Positions 1 to 11,574 of a stretch of DNA of 64,000 nucleotides are shown in pieces; the stretch's first letter is position 1; each line of letters begins with the position of its first letter. The stretch is taken from NCBI GenBank assembly GCA_027563935.2, contig CM050449.1, positions 53,647,949 through 53,711,948 on the forward strand. Direction: 5' to 3'. The notes under the pieces are model-generated. The model saw nothing but the letters and a program-made list of their open reading frames with translations. It was not told the origin of the DNA and did no database searches. Origin of the DNA: Costus lasius (taxonomy: Eukaryota > Streptophyta > Magnoliopsida > Zingiberales > Costaceae). The position numbers and the translations under genes are program-made.

Positions 1-1499
1 GCACTTTTGTCCTTAGTCGAGATATCTTGGTGAACATGAGACAGCCTTAATATGATTGAGACTAATATGTGTTCTAATCTTATAGGATGCTTCGAGCATG
101 GAATAAGATGTAGACTCATGGGTACATTGGATGTACTGGACAGACCCTACTAGGATATTCAATTGCTTGTCACAATGTGAATAATCCTTGTATGCAAACA
201 AGTGGCATACTTCCTCTGACTTGAGATCACTTGTGTTTCTAAATGATTATTGGCATTGTTTTGAGGTAGTTCAATATCATTTGAAACATAATGGTTATAG
301 ACTATCTTGGATGATGAGCATGAGTCATGTTAGGGTGCTAGTGATAGATATAGGATTGTCGTCTCCTAGTTTGGAGTGTGATGTTCTATAGGGGCCCCCT
401 GGATGAGATGATTGAGAAAGTGTATGGCCATACCCAGGTGACTATGTTCATCTGATCTAATCATTCTCATCATATTGGAGCTATAGGCTTGACTCGCTTG
501 TCCAATAAGAACATCCAGTGGCAAAGGAAACATGTATGCCTAGTGAAGTGGATTCACACTTGTGCTGTGGTTTGGGTGTAGTCTTGGAAGACTCTTTCCT
601 TTATATCGGGAGACAGTGATGTGTTGCTAGATACCCCTCACTGATCGTGATAACGTAAGTTGTCGTTACCGACATTTAAAGGAAACCCTTAGGGTCGCAC
701 AATTTGATGATATGGCTTACTTAAGTCAGATCGTGTGGACTGAATTGTTTGGGTTTAGTTTAAAGGGATTTAAACTCTGATTGTAAGTGAGATCTGGTCT
801 GATCATGTTTGATTGATTAGGGCTTGAGATCGGTAAGCTTTGATCGAGAGAATGGATGCTAGATCAGTGAGATCAGGAGCATCAAGAGATGAACGGTTAG
901 ATCTGGAGCCTTAGGGTTTATTGTGATCTAGACCAAATTGCTTGGGTTAATTGGTCTTTGAACCAGACCAAATTGTACCGGCTCATCAAGTGAGGGCATG
1001 GTTCAAGAGGAGAGGAATTTGCGATTGGGGTAAACCCATGGTCGCATCACAAGTTGAGATTTTTCTATTTTTAGAAAACATGTCTCTAAACGTGGGCACG
1101 CCTCACGTTCTCTCTTTCACGACTCTTGTCGCCTCTTTGGCTTGGTCTCTACACACATTCTCGAGAGGAGAAGTTGAGACGACAAGGGAGAGGTTTCGCC
1201 AAGCAAAGTTGTCTTCTCTTCCCTTCCATACGACAAGGACCCTTGGAGAACCTTGCTAGCACAAGGATCAACAAGGAGTAGGCGACATCACCTTGTGTGC
1301 GCACCATTTGGAGGAGAAGCATTCGACTCTCTTCTTCCTAGACGCCATCCAAGAAATGGCATTGGTAAGAATCGATCCTCATGTATATGAAAATTTAAAG
1401 TTGATCATACTGCATGCATCGATCTAGAAACCTATTCCGCTGCGTTAAATCCTCTACATGCGCCTATTAGGGTTTCGCCCCCATGTTAGGGGACTTTCA
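1..1499 (+). repeat. LTR of Copia element A (5-prime end outside window)
   Basis: Matches 6687-8185 almost base for base and aligns with the LTR of element C (57538-59251). The first roughly 160 bp of the LTR lie outside the window. It ends with CTTTCA at 1499, three bases before the tRNA-iMet primer site, as expected for a CA-terminated Copia LTR. Confidence 0.9.
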
Positions 1500-3307
1500 A
1501 TTGGTATCAGAGCATGTTTTATGCATGTTTTTATGATTGCTTGATGCTTTTGTGATCCATGTTTGCGCAACATAGATAGATCTATATGTTACATGCGAAA
1601 AATTACATGTTGTATATTCATGTTGGCTCATGTATGAAGGTGGCGCATGTTTCATATTGTGGTTGACTATTTTTCGTTAAAACAAAATCATCTGCGCGCT
1701 TACCATTAGATCTAAGCGGCGCCTGCTATAAAACCTTAGACGGGTTATTAGGGTTGAAGTCATCATCTAGTTAAGATCCAAACAGTCTGATCAGACTATC
1801 TGACAGCCTAGATGGGTCGACCAGATGGCACCTGTGCGCAAGCACGAGGTGGCTATAGGTCGACTGCAGACAGGCGTGTAGCGATGTCTGGTTGAGACAA
1901 CCTGTGAACGCGCATGAGTTAGGCCCGGGGTCACACCCGCTTGCCAGAACTCATGAGGTCGTTCAACCCTTGGCCCATGCATGGTTGACCATTTGGTCGA
2001 CTCAAGTCAATTAGGACTTGGTGCATGTAAGGGCAGTGGATCTGACTAGGACTGATGAGTGGATCCCTAGTAATGGACCGTTGTAAGGTAGTAGGGCACA
2101 TAAGGAAAATAAAATTGATGCCAATGGGGTTTTCAAAAATTTTATTTTCATGTTTGGATCACATGTTGATTGTATACATGATGAATGTTTATTTAATCTT
2201 ATGTGGGCTGCCCGTTTTAATGTGTGCTGTGCTGGGGCCTGCGTGCCTGGTTAATAAATGTAAATTATTTACTGTGATCTGCGCATCACATTTTATTTAA
2301 TTTATAAAGTGTAATTGACCTGTGTGTCAATCATGTCTAGATAGATTAAAGTGTAATTTTAATCAGACATGAGCACAGAGCACACTTGGCAGAGGCGCAT
2401 GCAGCAGAGGCTTGACCAGGTGGGAGGTCTAGGGTTCGACTCTAGGACAGGCGCATTTACCTGGTGGGCGCACCTGAGCTGCAGTGAGCGCTTGGGCCCT
2501 GATTTGGGCCGGAAGAATGCAAAAGACCCATGAACAGCTCATGTGAAGACTTAAGTTAAATTAAGGTCTTACCTAGGCTTATTGGGCTTTTACCACATAA
2601 GATCAGCATGATTTCTATTTATTGTTTAAATAATTAGAACTGCATGATTTAATCTTCTGCTATCACCATAGGATTTGCATGATAGTTGAGAAGATAAAAG
2701 GACCGTTAAAATCCAACGCTAAAATATCAAGCTCGTAAGCCTTCTGACGCGAAACCTCACTGTTCTGACTATCGTTGGGGCCGTGTTGTACCCACTCAGT
2801 GGGCACGCCCATCTATCTTCAGACGGTGCGGGATTACACCTGCGTGTTACAGGGAAGGGATTTATCGCTTCTCGTTGCTCAGCATAGCACGTGGTGGTCC
2901 AGGGAGTAGGTTGGGTCAGCTTGACCATGTAGGCTACATATGGCGCATATGTTAGCTATATGGAGGCAGCCATCTGTGGGGTCAGAGATTATGTTGTACC
3001 AACTCAGTTGGCACAGTCGGCTGGATCGCCCAGATGAAGGGGAATCGCACGGGTTGACGATTGGCTGGGATTGCCTACTAGAAATTAGTGCTTGTACTCT
3101 CTGTGCAACTTATCTCGCCTGAGCGGGACGCGGAGACCAAGTATGAAATCTGGATCCCATCTCACTAAAAGAGATTTACTCTTTCGGGCTGTTTTGCTGG
3201 ATTTTTCAGCCAGATAAAATAGTGAGAAAAGAATCTTCCTTAAGTCCTGGATTGATTCTAACATTGATACTGACCTTGCTGTTCTTGCATTGTTGTAGAT
3301 ACCTGCA
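1500..3307 (+). other. Untranslated leader of Copia A, with primer binding site
   Basis: The primer binding site TGGTATCAGAGC at 1502-1513 is complementary to the 3-prime end of plant initiator-Met tRNA. The rest is about 1.8 kb without a supportable gene. It is conserved in element C (59252-61053), and parts are recognisable in the minus-strand Copia (39786-41100), for example the stretch around ATATCAAGCTCGTAAGCC near 2727. Small open frames here are not conserved as proteins. Long leaders between primer site and gag are usual in this Copia group. Confidence 0.8.
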
Positions 3308-6300
3308 GCAACGAACACCACGAATTTCAATGTGCGATCCCTACTGGAAAGGGAGAAGTTTGCTGGGCCAAACTTCTCAGACTGGTACGGACACCTTAAG
3401 ATTGTTCTTAAGGCTGAGAGGAAACTGTATGTCCTCGAGACGGCTATACCACCTCAACCCGCTCCGAACGCCGCAAGGGCGGTTCGCGAAGCTTATGAGA
3501 AGCATGTCAATGATAGCATTGATGTTGCTTGCCTGATGCTTGCGTCTATGACGCCACAGCTGCAGCGTCAGCATGAGGATCTCTCTGCTATATAAATTAT
3601 AGCAAACCTCAAGTTGCTGTATGCTGCACAGGCGAGGACTGAACGCTACAATTTAACTAAACTTTTCTTTCAGAGCAAACTGGCTGAAGGGAGTCCAGTG
3701 GGAGCTCACGTGCTCAAGATGATTGGGCACAAAGAGGCTCTAGAGAAACTGGGACACACCATCAATCAGGAGCTTGCTGTAGATATTATTTTGCAGTCTC
3801 TCCCGGCTTCTTTCGATCCGTTCATCATTAATTTTAATATGAACAAGATCGACTGTACGTCGGCAGAGTTGCTGAATATGCTCTTGACTACAGAGGAGAC
3901 TCTAAAGGGAAATCCTTCATCCTCTGTCTTGATGATTCCTGCAAGGAACAAAAGGAAGGGGAAGAAGGGCAAAGCCCCTGTCAAGAACTACAACAAGGCT
4001 CTGAAGCAAAAGGTTAAGCGGTCGAAGGAATACAGATGTTTCCACTGTGGCCAGCTGGGTCACTAGAAAAAGGACTGTAAAGCGCTCCAAGGAGATAAGA
4101 AGGGAAGCAATTCTTTCGCTTCTGGCTCAGGTATTTTTGTGACTGAGGTCATGTTTTCTTCTTCTATATCATGGGTGTTGGACACTGCATGTGGAGTTCA
4201 CATTTGTTCAAATGTACAGGAACTCAAGAGAAGAAGACAAGTGGGACAGCATGAGGTGGACCTACGAGTTAGAAACGGGGCACGGGTTGCTGCTGTTGCT
4301 GTAGGAGTTTATTACATCTCTTTACCATCTGGACTTGTATTAGAACTGGACAATTGTTATTTTGTTCCGAGTATTACGAAAAATATTATCTCTATTCCTG
4401 CTCTTGTCAGGAAAGGATTTTCCTTTGAATGCAATATTTCAAAGTGTGTTGTTTCTTTTGATAATATTGTTTATGCTACTGGATCAATTAACAATGGGTT
4501 ATTCATGTTGGACATGGAATGTTCTATACAGCAAATTGATAATAAGAAAGCCAAGTATGCTGATGACAGCACCTTGTTATGGCATAGTCGTTTAGGCCAT
4601 ATAAACAAGAAACGCATTAAGCGGTTGCATGATCATGGACTGCTGGGATCATTCTCTTGTGAGGAGATTGATACATGCAAAGCTTGTTTAATGGGCAAAA
4701 TGACAAAAGCTCCTTTTTCTAATAAAGGTCAAAGGGCTTCAGATTTACTTGACCTTATACACAGTGATGTGTGTGGGCCATTTAGTAAACATGCCAGAGG
4801 TGGCTATCTATACTTCATTACCTTTACTGATGTTTTCAGTAGATACGGGTATGTCTATTTAATGAGACATAAAAGTGAATCTTTTGACAAGTTCAAAGAG
4901 TTCAAGAATGAAGTACAGAATCAGTTAGGCCGAAATATCAAGGCACTTCGCTCAGATCGAGGTGGAGAATACTTGAGTCATGAGTTTACTGACTATCTGA
5001 AGGAGTGTGGGATTGTCTCACAGCTCACTCCGCCAGGAACACCGCAATGGAATGGTGTGTCCGAAAGGAGAAATAGAACCTTACTGGATATGGTACGTTC
5101 TATGATGAGTCAGGCTACTTTACCTTACTCCTTTTGGGGATTTGCACTGGAGATAGCTGCAAAGGTGCTAAACCGAGTGCCATCCAAGGCAGTTTCAAAG
5201 ACTCCATATGAGTTATGGTATGGGAAACAGCCGAGCTTGACATTTATTAAGATCTGGGGTTGCGAGGCTTATGTCAAAAAGCTTGACTCTGGGAAACTGG
5301 AGAGCAGATCTGAGAAATGTATCTTTGTCGGTTACCCTAAAGAAACAAAGGGTTATTATTTCTACGATCCCAAAGAGAACAAAGTGTTTGTTGCTCGAAC
5401 GGCTATTTTTCTTGAGAAGGAGTTTCTTCTGCAAGAGGCCAGTGGGAGAGAAATAAAGCTGGATGAGAATCCAGAGGAAGGACAAAGTAGTCAAGCACAG
5501 TTGGATGAGCCTGAGCCAGTGAAACAGGTTACTGAACAACCTGAGGCTCAGATATCACGGGAACCGCGTAGATCGGGAAGGATCCGTCGACAGCCTGAGC
5601 GCTATGACGGAGTCTACATCATTGATCATGATGAACCCCTCACTTATGCGGATGCGGTCAGTGGACCGGACTCAGCAAGATGGCTTGAAGCTATGCGCGC
5701 CGAGATGGACTCCATGTCAGATAACCAAGTTTGGGATTTGGTTGATCCGCCTCCGGGAGTAATCCCTATAGGTTGTAAGTGGATCTTCAAGAAGAATATT
5801 GACATGGATGGTAACGTGGTTACCTATAAAGGCAGGCTAGTTGCGAAAGGTTTCAAACAAATCTACGGGATAGATTATGATGAAACTTTCTCTCCTGTAG
5901 CTATGTTCAAGTCTATTCGGATTATTCTTGCGATAACAGCATATTATGATTATGAGATCTGGCAGATGGATGTGAAGACCGCTTTCCTTAATGGAAAACT
6001 GGATGAGGATGTGTATATGACACAACCTGAAGGTTTCACAAATCCATCAGATCGTCATAAAATATGCAAATTAAAGAAGTCCATTTATGGACTTAAACAA
6101 GCATCAAGAAGCTGGAATATTCGTTTTGATGAATCAATCAGTGAATTTGGTTTCATCAAGAATGAAGATGACCCGTGTGTATATTAGAGGTTTAGTGGGA
6201 GCGTAATTACTTTCCTAGTCCTCTACGTCGATGACATCTTGATCATTGGAAACGACATTCCTGAACTGCATGCTGTCAAGGCATGGTTAAGAAAATGTTT

Positions 6301-6525
6301 CCAGATGAAAGATTTAGGAGAAGCAGCCTATGTATTAGGTGTGAAGATCTACAGGGATAGATCTAAGAGGCTTCTCGGGCTGTGCTAGAGTACTTACATC
6401 GATAAAGTCCTGGAGAGATTCCATTTAGAGAATTCTAAAAGAGGATATCTTCCAGTCAGACATGGTCTGAATCTTTCAAAGAGTCAGTGTCCACAAACAC
6501 AGACTGAGAAAGATGAAATGGACAA
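3308..6525 (+). pseudogene. Decayed Copia gag-pol polyprotein (element A)
   Basis: Same reading frame as the intact polyprotein of element C, with close protein identity. Order: gag, CCHC zinc knuckle (CFHCGQLGH then KKDC), protease (LDTACG), integrase (HSRLGH, CKAC, DVCGPF, RSDRGGEY, NGVSERRN), then RT (QMDVKTAF, YVDD near 6226). Damage: the start codon is ACG at 3308 where C has ATG. There are in-frame stops at 3593 (GAA to TAA), 4064 (TGG to TAG, inside the zinc knuckle), 6185 (AAG to TAG) and 6386 (CAG to TAG). The frame ends at 6525, where it joins LTR sequence directly, so the end of RT and all of RNase H are deleted. The frame is otherwise unshifted, which suggests moderate age. It cannot make a working polyprotein. 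Confidence 0.92.
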
Positions 6526-8185
6526 TACGCCCTTAAGGCTAATGTTTGAGGCCTTGGGATTATATCAGTATCATGTATAAACTCTATGTTTATAAAGGCA
6601 ATGGTTGTTATTCAGGTTGTTATATTATCTGCTGCAATACATATACTTCTGAATAATGTCTCAATGCTGTTCAGCTTGGCTGACATGCACTTTTGTCCTT
6701 AGTCGAGATATCTTGGTGAACATGAGACAGCCTTGATATGATTGAGACTAATATGTGTTCTAATCTTATAGGATGCTTCGAGCATGGAATAAGATATAGA
6801 CTCATGGGTACATTGGATGTACTGGACAGACCCTACTAGGATATTCAATTGCTTGTCACAATGTGAATAATCCTTGTATGCAAACAAGTGGCATACTTCC
6901 TCTGACTTGAGATCACTTGTGTTTCTAAATGATGATTGGCATTGTTTTGAGGTAGTTCAATATCATTTGAAACATAATGGTTATAGACTATCTTGGATGA
7001 TGAGCATGAGTCATGTTAGGGTGCTAGTGATAGATATAGGATTGCCGTCTCCTAGTTTGGAGTGTGATGTTCTATTGGGGCCCCCTGGATGAGATGATTG
7101 AGAAAGTGTATGGCCATACCCAGGTGACTATGTTCATCTGATCTAATCATTCTCATCATATTGGAGCTACAGGCTTGACTCGCTTGTCCAATAAGAACAT
7201 CCAGTGGCAAAGGAAACATGTATGCCTAGTGAAGTGGATTCACACTTGTGCTGTGGTTTGGGTGTAGTCTTGGAAGACTCTTTCCTTTATATCGGGAGAC
7301 AGTGATGTGTTGCTAGATACCCCTCACTGATCGTGATAACGTAAGTTGTCGTTACCGACATTTAAAGGAAACCCTTAGGGTCGCACAATTTGATGATATG
7401 GCTTACTTAAGTCAGATCGTGTGGACTGAATTGTTTGGGTTCAGTTTAAAGGGATTTAAACTCTGATTGTAAGTGAGATCTGGTCTGATCATGTTTGATT
7501 GATTAGGGCTTGAGATCGGTAAGCTTTGATCAAGAGAATGGATGCTAGATCAGTGAGATCAGGAGCATCAAGAGATGAACGGTTAGATCTGGAGCCTTAG
7601 GGTTTATTGTGATCTAGACCAAATTGCTTGGGTTAATTGGTCTTTGAACCAGACCAAATTGAACCGGCTCATCAAGTGAGCGCATGGTTCAAGAGGAGAG
7701 GAATTTGCGATTGGGGTAAACCCATGGTCGCATCACAAGTTGAGATTTTTCTATTTTTAGAAAACATGTCTCTAAACGTGGGCACGCCTCACGTTCTCTC
7801 TTTCACGCCTCTTGTCGCCTCTTTGGCTTGGTCTCTACACACATTCTCGAGAGGAGAAGTTGAGACGACAAGGGAGAGGTTTCGCCAAGCAAAGTTGTCT
7901 TCTCTTCCCTTCCATACGACAAGGACCCTTGGAGAACCTTGCTAGCACAAGGATCAACAAGGAGTAGGCGACATCACCTTGTGTGCGCACCATTTGGAGG
8001 AGAAACATTCGACTCTCTTCTTCCTAGACGCCATCCAAGAAATGGCATTGGTAAGAATCGATCCTCATGTATATGAAAATTTAAAGTTGATCATACTGCA
8101 TGCATCGATCTAGAAACCTATTCCGCTGCGTTAAATCCTCTACATGCGCCTATTAGGGTTTCGCCCCCATGTTAGGGGACTTTCA
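6526..8185 (+). repeat. Second LTR of Copia element A, missing its first 8 bp
   Basis: Begins at TACGCCC, equivalent to TATGCCC at 57546 in element C. The first 8 bp of the LTR (TGTTGGGG in C) are absent and gag-pol abuts directly. It ends CTTTCA at 8185, followed by a tRNA-iMet primer site at 8188-8199. Confidence 0.88.
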
Positions 8186-9576
8186 ATTGGTATCAGAGCA
8201 TGTTTTATGCATGTTTTTATGATTGCTTGATGCTTTTGTGATCCATGTTTGCGCAACATAGATAGATCTATATGTTACATGCGAAAAATTACATGTTGTA
8301 TATTCATGTTGGCTCATGTATGAAGGTGGCGCATGTTTCATATTGTGGTTGACTGTTTTTCGTTAAAACAAAATCATCTGCACGCTTACCATTAGATCTA
8401 AGCGGCGCCTGCTATAAAACCTTAGACGGGTTATTAGGGTTGAAGTCATCATCTAGTTAAGATCCAAACAGTCTGATCAGACTATCTGACAGCCTAGATG
8501 GGTCGACCAGATGGCACCTGTGCGCAAGCACAAGGTGGCTATAGGTCGACTGCAGACAGGCGTGTAGCGATGTCTGGTTGAGACAACCTGTGAACGCACA
8601 TGAGTTAGGCCCGGGGTCACACCCGCTTGCCAGAACTCATGAGGTCGTTCAGCCCTTGGCCCATGCATGGTTGACCATTTGGTCGACTCAAGTCAATTAG
8701 GACTTGGTGCATGTAAGGGCAGTGGATCTAACTAGGACTGATGAGTGGATCCCTAGTAATGGACCGTTGTAAGGTAGTAGGGCACATAAGGAAAATAAAA
8801 TTGATGCCAATGGGGTTTTCAAAAATTTTATTTTCATGTTTGGATCACATGTTGATTGTATACATGATGAATGTTTATTTAATCTTATGTGGGCTGCCCG
8901 TTTTAATGTGTGCTGTGCTGGGGCCTGCGTGCCTGGTTAATAAATGTAAATTATTTACTGTGATCTGCGCATCACATTTTATTTAATTTATAAAGTGTAA
9001 TTGACCTGTGTGTCAATCATGTCTAGATAGATTAAAGTGTAATTTTAATCAGACATGAGCACAGAGCACACTTGGCAGAGGCGCATGCAGCAGAGGCTTG
9101 ACCAGGTGGGAGGTCTAGGGTTCGTCTCTAGGACAGGCGCATTTACCTGGTGGGCGCACCTGAGCTGCACTGAGCACTTGGGCCCTGATTTGGGCCGGAA
9201 GAATGCAAAAGACCCATGAACAGCTCATGTGAAGACTTAAGTTAAATTAAGGTCTTACCTAGGCTTATTGGGCTTTTACCACATAAGATCAGCATGATTT
9301 CTATTTATTGTTTAAATAATTAGAACTGCATGATTTAATCTTCTGCTATCACCATAGGATTTGCATGATAGTTGAGAAGATAAAAGGACCGTTAAAATCC
9401 AACGCTAAAATATCAAGCTCGTAAGCCTTCTGACGCGAAACCTCACTGTTCTGACTATCGTTGGGGCCGTGTTGTACCCACTCAGTGGGCACGCCCATCT
9501 ATCTTCAGACGGTGCGGGATTACACCTGCGTGTTACAGGGAAGGGATTTATCGCTTCTCGTTGCTCAGCATAGCAC
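8186..9576 (+). other. Second copy of Copia A leader, truncated
   Basis: Direct repeat of 1500-2890, with primer site TGGTATCAGAGC at 8188-8199. Homology stops at AGCATAGCAC (9576). In the first copy the next bases are GTGGTGG; here they are element B sequence. No gene is seen in it. Confidence 0.88.
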
Positions 9577-10329
9577 TGATCCTATTACCACTGATCCTCT
9601 AGTTGCCCTGGCAACCTTATCCATATGCTTAATCATGAAGTAAGCGACATCCACAGCAAATCCATTGAGCATTCCCCATAGAAAATACAGCTCATGCTGA
9701 CGGACCATGCCGTCACTGTCTCCTCTCCCAAATACCGTGTGTGCTAGAACCCGATGAGCATATTTGATGCAGGGGTTCATGATCTTCGAGGCTCTGGCAG
9801 ACACAGCATAAAAATGATTTTCATTTGTAATATGGTTCCAGAAGATGTTCTCCATAAATCCTAAGGGTATTTCAGTATATCCTCCTATGCTCCACCCGAA
9901 TATGTCTCTTACTTCCTGTAGTGTAAGCTCTCTCTCTTCATTTTCCAATCTGAAAGTTATCTTTCCATCAGCTGGGCCATGGGAGTGTTCCTTTAATTCC
10001 ACAATCAGACTGCTCAAAAACTCTAAAACAAGTGGCAAGAATGTTAGTGGATGTATTTGGAAAAATTGCTTGGCTTCTATCCTCTCAAACATCCAAAGAA
10101 CATCCTCATAAAGCCCTAAGGCTTCAAGAGTTCTTTGATCAGCATATTTTGTGTTTACAATTCTCCTTTCCAGTAGTTTGTTATATCTTGCTTCTTGCAT
10201 CTCATTCCTAAATGTGATCCCATATGGATTTTGGGATTGAGATGATCTACTAGGGGCTTTCCCCTTTTCTTTTCTTTTCTCTGGTTTTCTTTGGCAAATG
10301 GACTTTGTTCTTGGCATGTTGGCAATCAA
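9565..10329 (-). pseudogene. Athila-type third ORF (env-position protein), C-terminally truncated
   Basis: A 254-residue frame starting near MPRTKS with a basic, low-complexity N-terminus, followed by a conserved domain (NTKYADQRTLEALGL, LEFLSSLIVELKE, LTLQEVRDIFGW, RVLAHTVFGRGDSDG, LYFLWGMLNGFAVDVAYF). The same protein is encoded, broken, in element D (28885-30481). Proteins like this occupy the env position of Athila/Tat elements and are usually annotated as ATHILA ORF-1 or putative plant transposon protein; their role is unknown. I see no signal peptide or clear membrane anchor, so an envelope role is not supported. The last three residues and the stop come from the adjoining Copia leader. 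Relative to D, the C-terminal half is missing. Confidence 0.75.
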
Positions 10330-10924
10330 GTTGCAAACTCACATTTTAATGGCAGCAAACAAAAATGCAGTTCAATCGCAACCTATCCATGAGTTCTAAG
10401 ACATAAAAATAGGGCATGCAATCTAAACTTCATTCCGATATGGCATGTATGAATCATAGGTTCTTCATCACTAATTAAGCAAGTAGAAGGTGAAAATCAA
10501 CTCAAAACTCAGCTCAAACTCCAAAAATCAACCGAAGTATGAGTGAACAGTAACTTCAAATGCGTTTATCGTGTTTCAGCTCCAATCGGTCATGAAATCT
10601 AACCAAATTCTTTTCTAACAGCAAGAAATCGAAAGCCTATCCTCTAACGAGTGTATAGAAACAAAAATCATTCGAAACGGTTAAGAATCGAGCGAGAATG
10701 AGAGAAAGGGGTGAAAACTTACGAAAATTTGTCAAAGCGTAAAAATCGGAGAATCGAGTACCTAATCGACGGTGAAAGTTGAACAGAAGTGGTCGCTGGT
10801 GTCTTGAGGATGTCAGAGATGATCGGAAATCAAAGAACAGCTCGGAAACGAGGGAGATTGAGGGTAAAAACCCTAAAAACGGTCCAGTCAAAACCCTAAA
10901 TACGGTACAGACTCGCGTGTCAAA

Positions 10925-11450
10925 AAGCGTTTTACGGCAGTGTGATACTTTACAGCAGGTACCGTGAAATCGACGAAGCTCTCTGTTCAAAACAGATTCT
11001 GAATTACGACACCGTAAAATTATTTACGGTGGGTGCCGTAATATATTGAAAACCTTATGTTCAAAAACGACGTGGAATTACGATACCGTAAAGAAGTTTA
11101 CGGTACCACCGTAAAATCTTGGCAACGTTCTGTTCAGATTTACGGTACCGTAAAGAAGTTTACGGTACCACTGTAAAGCATTTTACGGTACCGCCGTAAT
11201 ATTCAAACAGTAAAGATTTTTTTTTTTTTGTTGAAAAAGAAAAGCTAAAATTTTAAAAAAATTACGGCATGTAAACTACCTTACGGTAGTGCCGTAAAAA
11301 CGAAAGAACTCTCGGGTTGATTTTGGATCAGAAATACGGTACCGTAAAATCCTTTACGACCGTACCGTAATTTCGTCGCAGCTTTTTGTTCGTAAGCAGA
11401 CTGAAATACAGTACCGTAAAATGCTTTATGGTACTGCCGTATTTTGCTCC
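10925..11450. repeat. Array of TTACGG/CCGTAA palindromes (element B 3-prime region)
   Basis: About a dozen palindromic words, for example TTACGGTACCGTAA near 11150 and the pair ATACGGTACCGTAA / CGACCGTACCGTAA near 11335-11370. They tend to come in pairs about 10 bp apart, with pairs recurring every 60-70 bp and spacer text such as AACTCTCGGG between them. Some arms have decayed from TACGG to TATGG, as expected from CG deamination. Confidence 0.8.
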
Positions 11451-11536
11451 AAATCACGAAAAACCTACAAAAATAAAATAAAAATTAGTCCTAAGCAAAA
11501 ATTGAGTTAAAGAAAACAAAAATAAGGGTTAGAAAG

Positions 11537-11554
11537 CTTGGGTTGCCTCCCAAG
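11537..11554 (-). other. Conserved hairpin after gag-protease (CTTGGG...CCCAAG)
   Basis: On the minus strand CTTGGGAGGCAACCCAAG forms a 6-bp stem with a 6-nt loop. It lies about 20 bp after the gag-protease stop and is preceded by GCGCTTCTT. The same word recurs at the same place in D (31549-31566) and F (48284-48301). This text is common after gag-protease in plant Athila/Tat elements. Its function is not known to me. Confidence 0.75.
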
Positions 11555-11574
11555 AAGCGCTAATTTAAAGGTCA

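Larger units (their letters stand above)
1..9576 (+). mobile_element. Copia element A, tandem truncated LTR-leader-gag/pol-LTR-leader
   Basis: A Ty1/Copia (Tork/Angela-like) element whose left LTR runs off the window. Order: partial LTR 1-1499, leader 1500-3307, decayed gag-pol 3308-6525, second LTR 6526-8185, then a second copy of the leader to 9576. Bases 1-2890 and 6687-9576 are direct repeats at an offset of 6686, differing at roughly 20 positions by eye. Because leader follows the second LTR, this is not one element with two terminal LTRs. It looks like two elements sharing an LTR, as produced by unequal LTR recombination. The right end is cut inside the leader at 9576, where element B begins without any LTR or target-site duplication, so that edge is a deletion or illegitimate junction. 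Confidence 0.85.
10330..11574 (-). other. Non-coding block between gag-protease and third ORF of element B
   Basis: No gene seen. It holds a palindrome array at about 10925-11450 (listed separately), a 13-base T run near 11218, and the conserved hairpin at 11537-11554. Element D has an equivalent block at 30482-31540. In an autonomous Athila element RT and integrase would be encoded at this point. Confidence 0.7.

Noticed and set aside
951..1259. Open frame of 102 codons in the Copia A LTR, repeated at 7637-7945
   Set aside because: It lies wholly in LTR sequence, appears only because the LTR is duplicated, and is not kept in the LTR of element C.
5213..5539. Antisense frame of 108 codons opposite Copia integrase, repeated at 62944-63282
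   Set aside because: Shadow of the conserved gag-pol coding strand; its conservation follows from the sense protein.
9565..10329. Envelope protein for the third ORF of Athila-like elements
   Set aside because: Position fits, but I see no signal peptide, cleavage site or transmembrane anchor; only the Athila-type conserved domain is supported.
10925..11450. CRISPR-like reading of the regularly spaced palindromes
   Set aside because: Plant context, repeats are short and variable, spacers are themselves conserved, and there are no cas genes.
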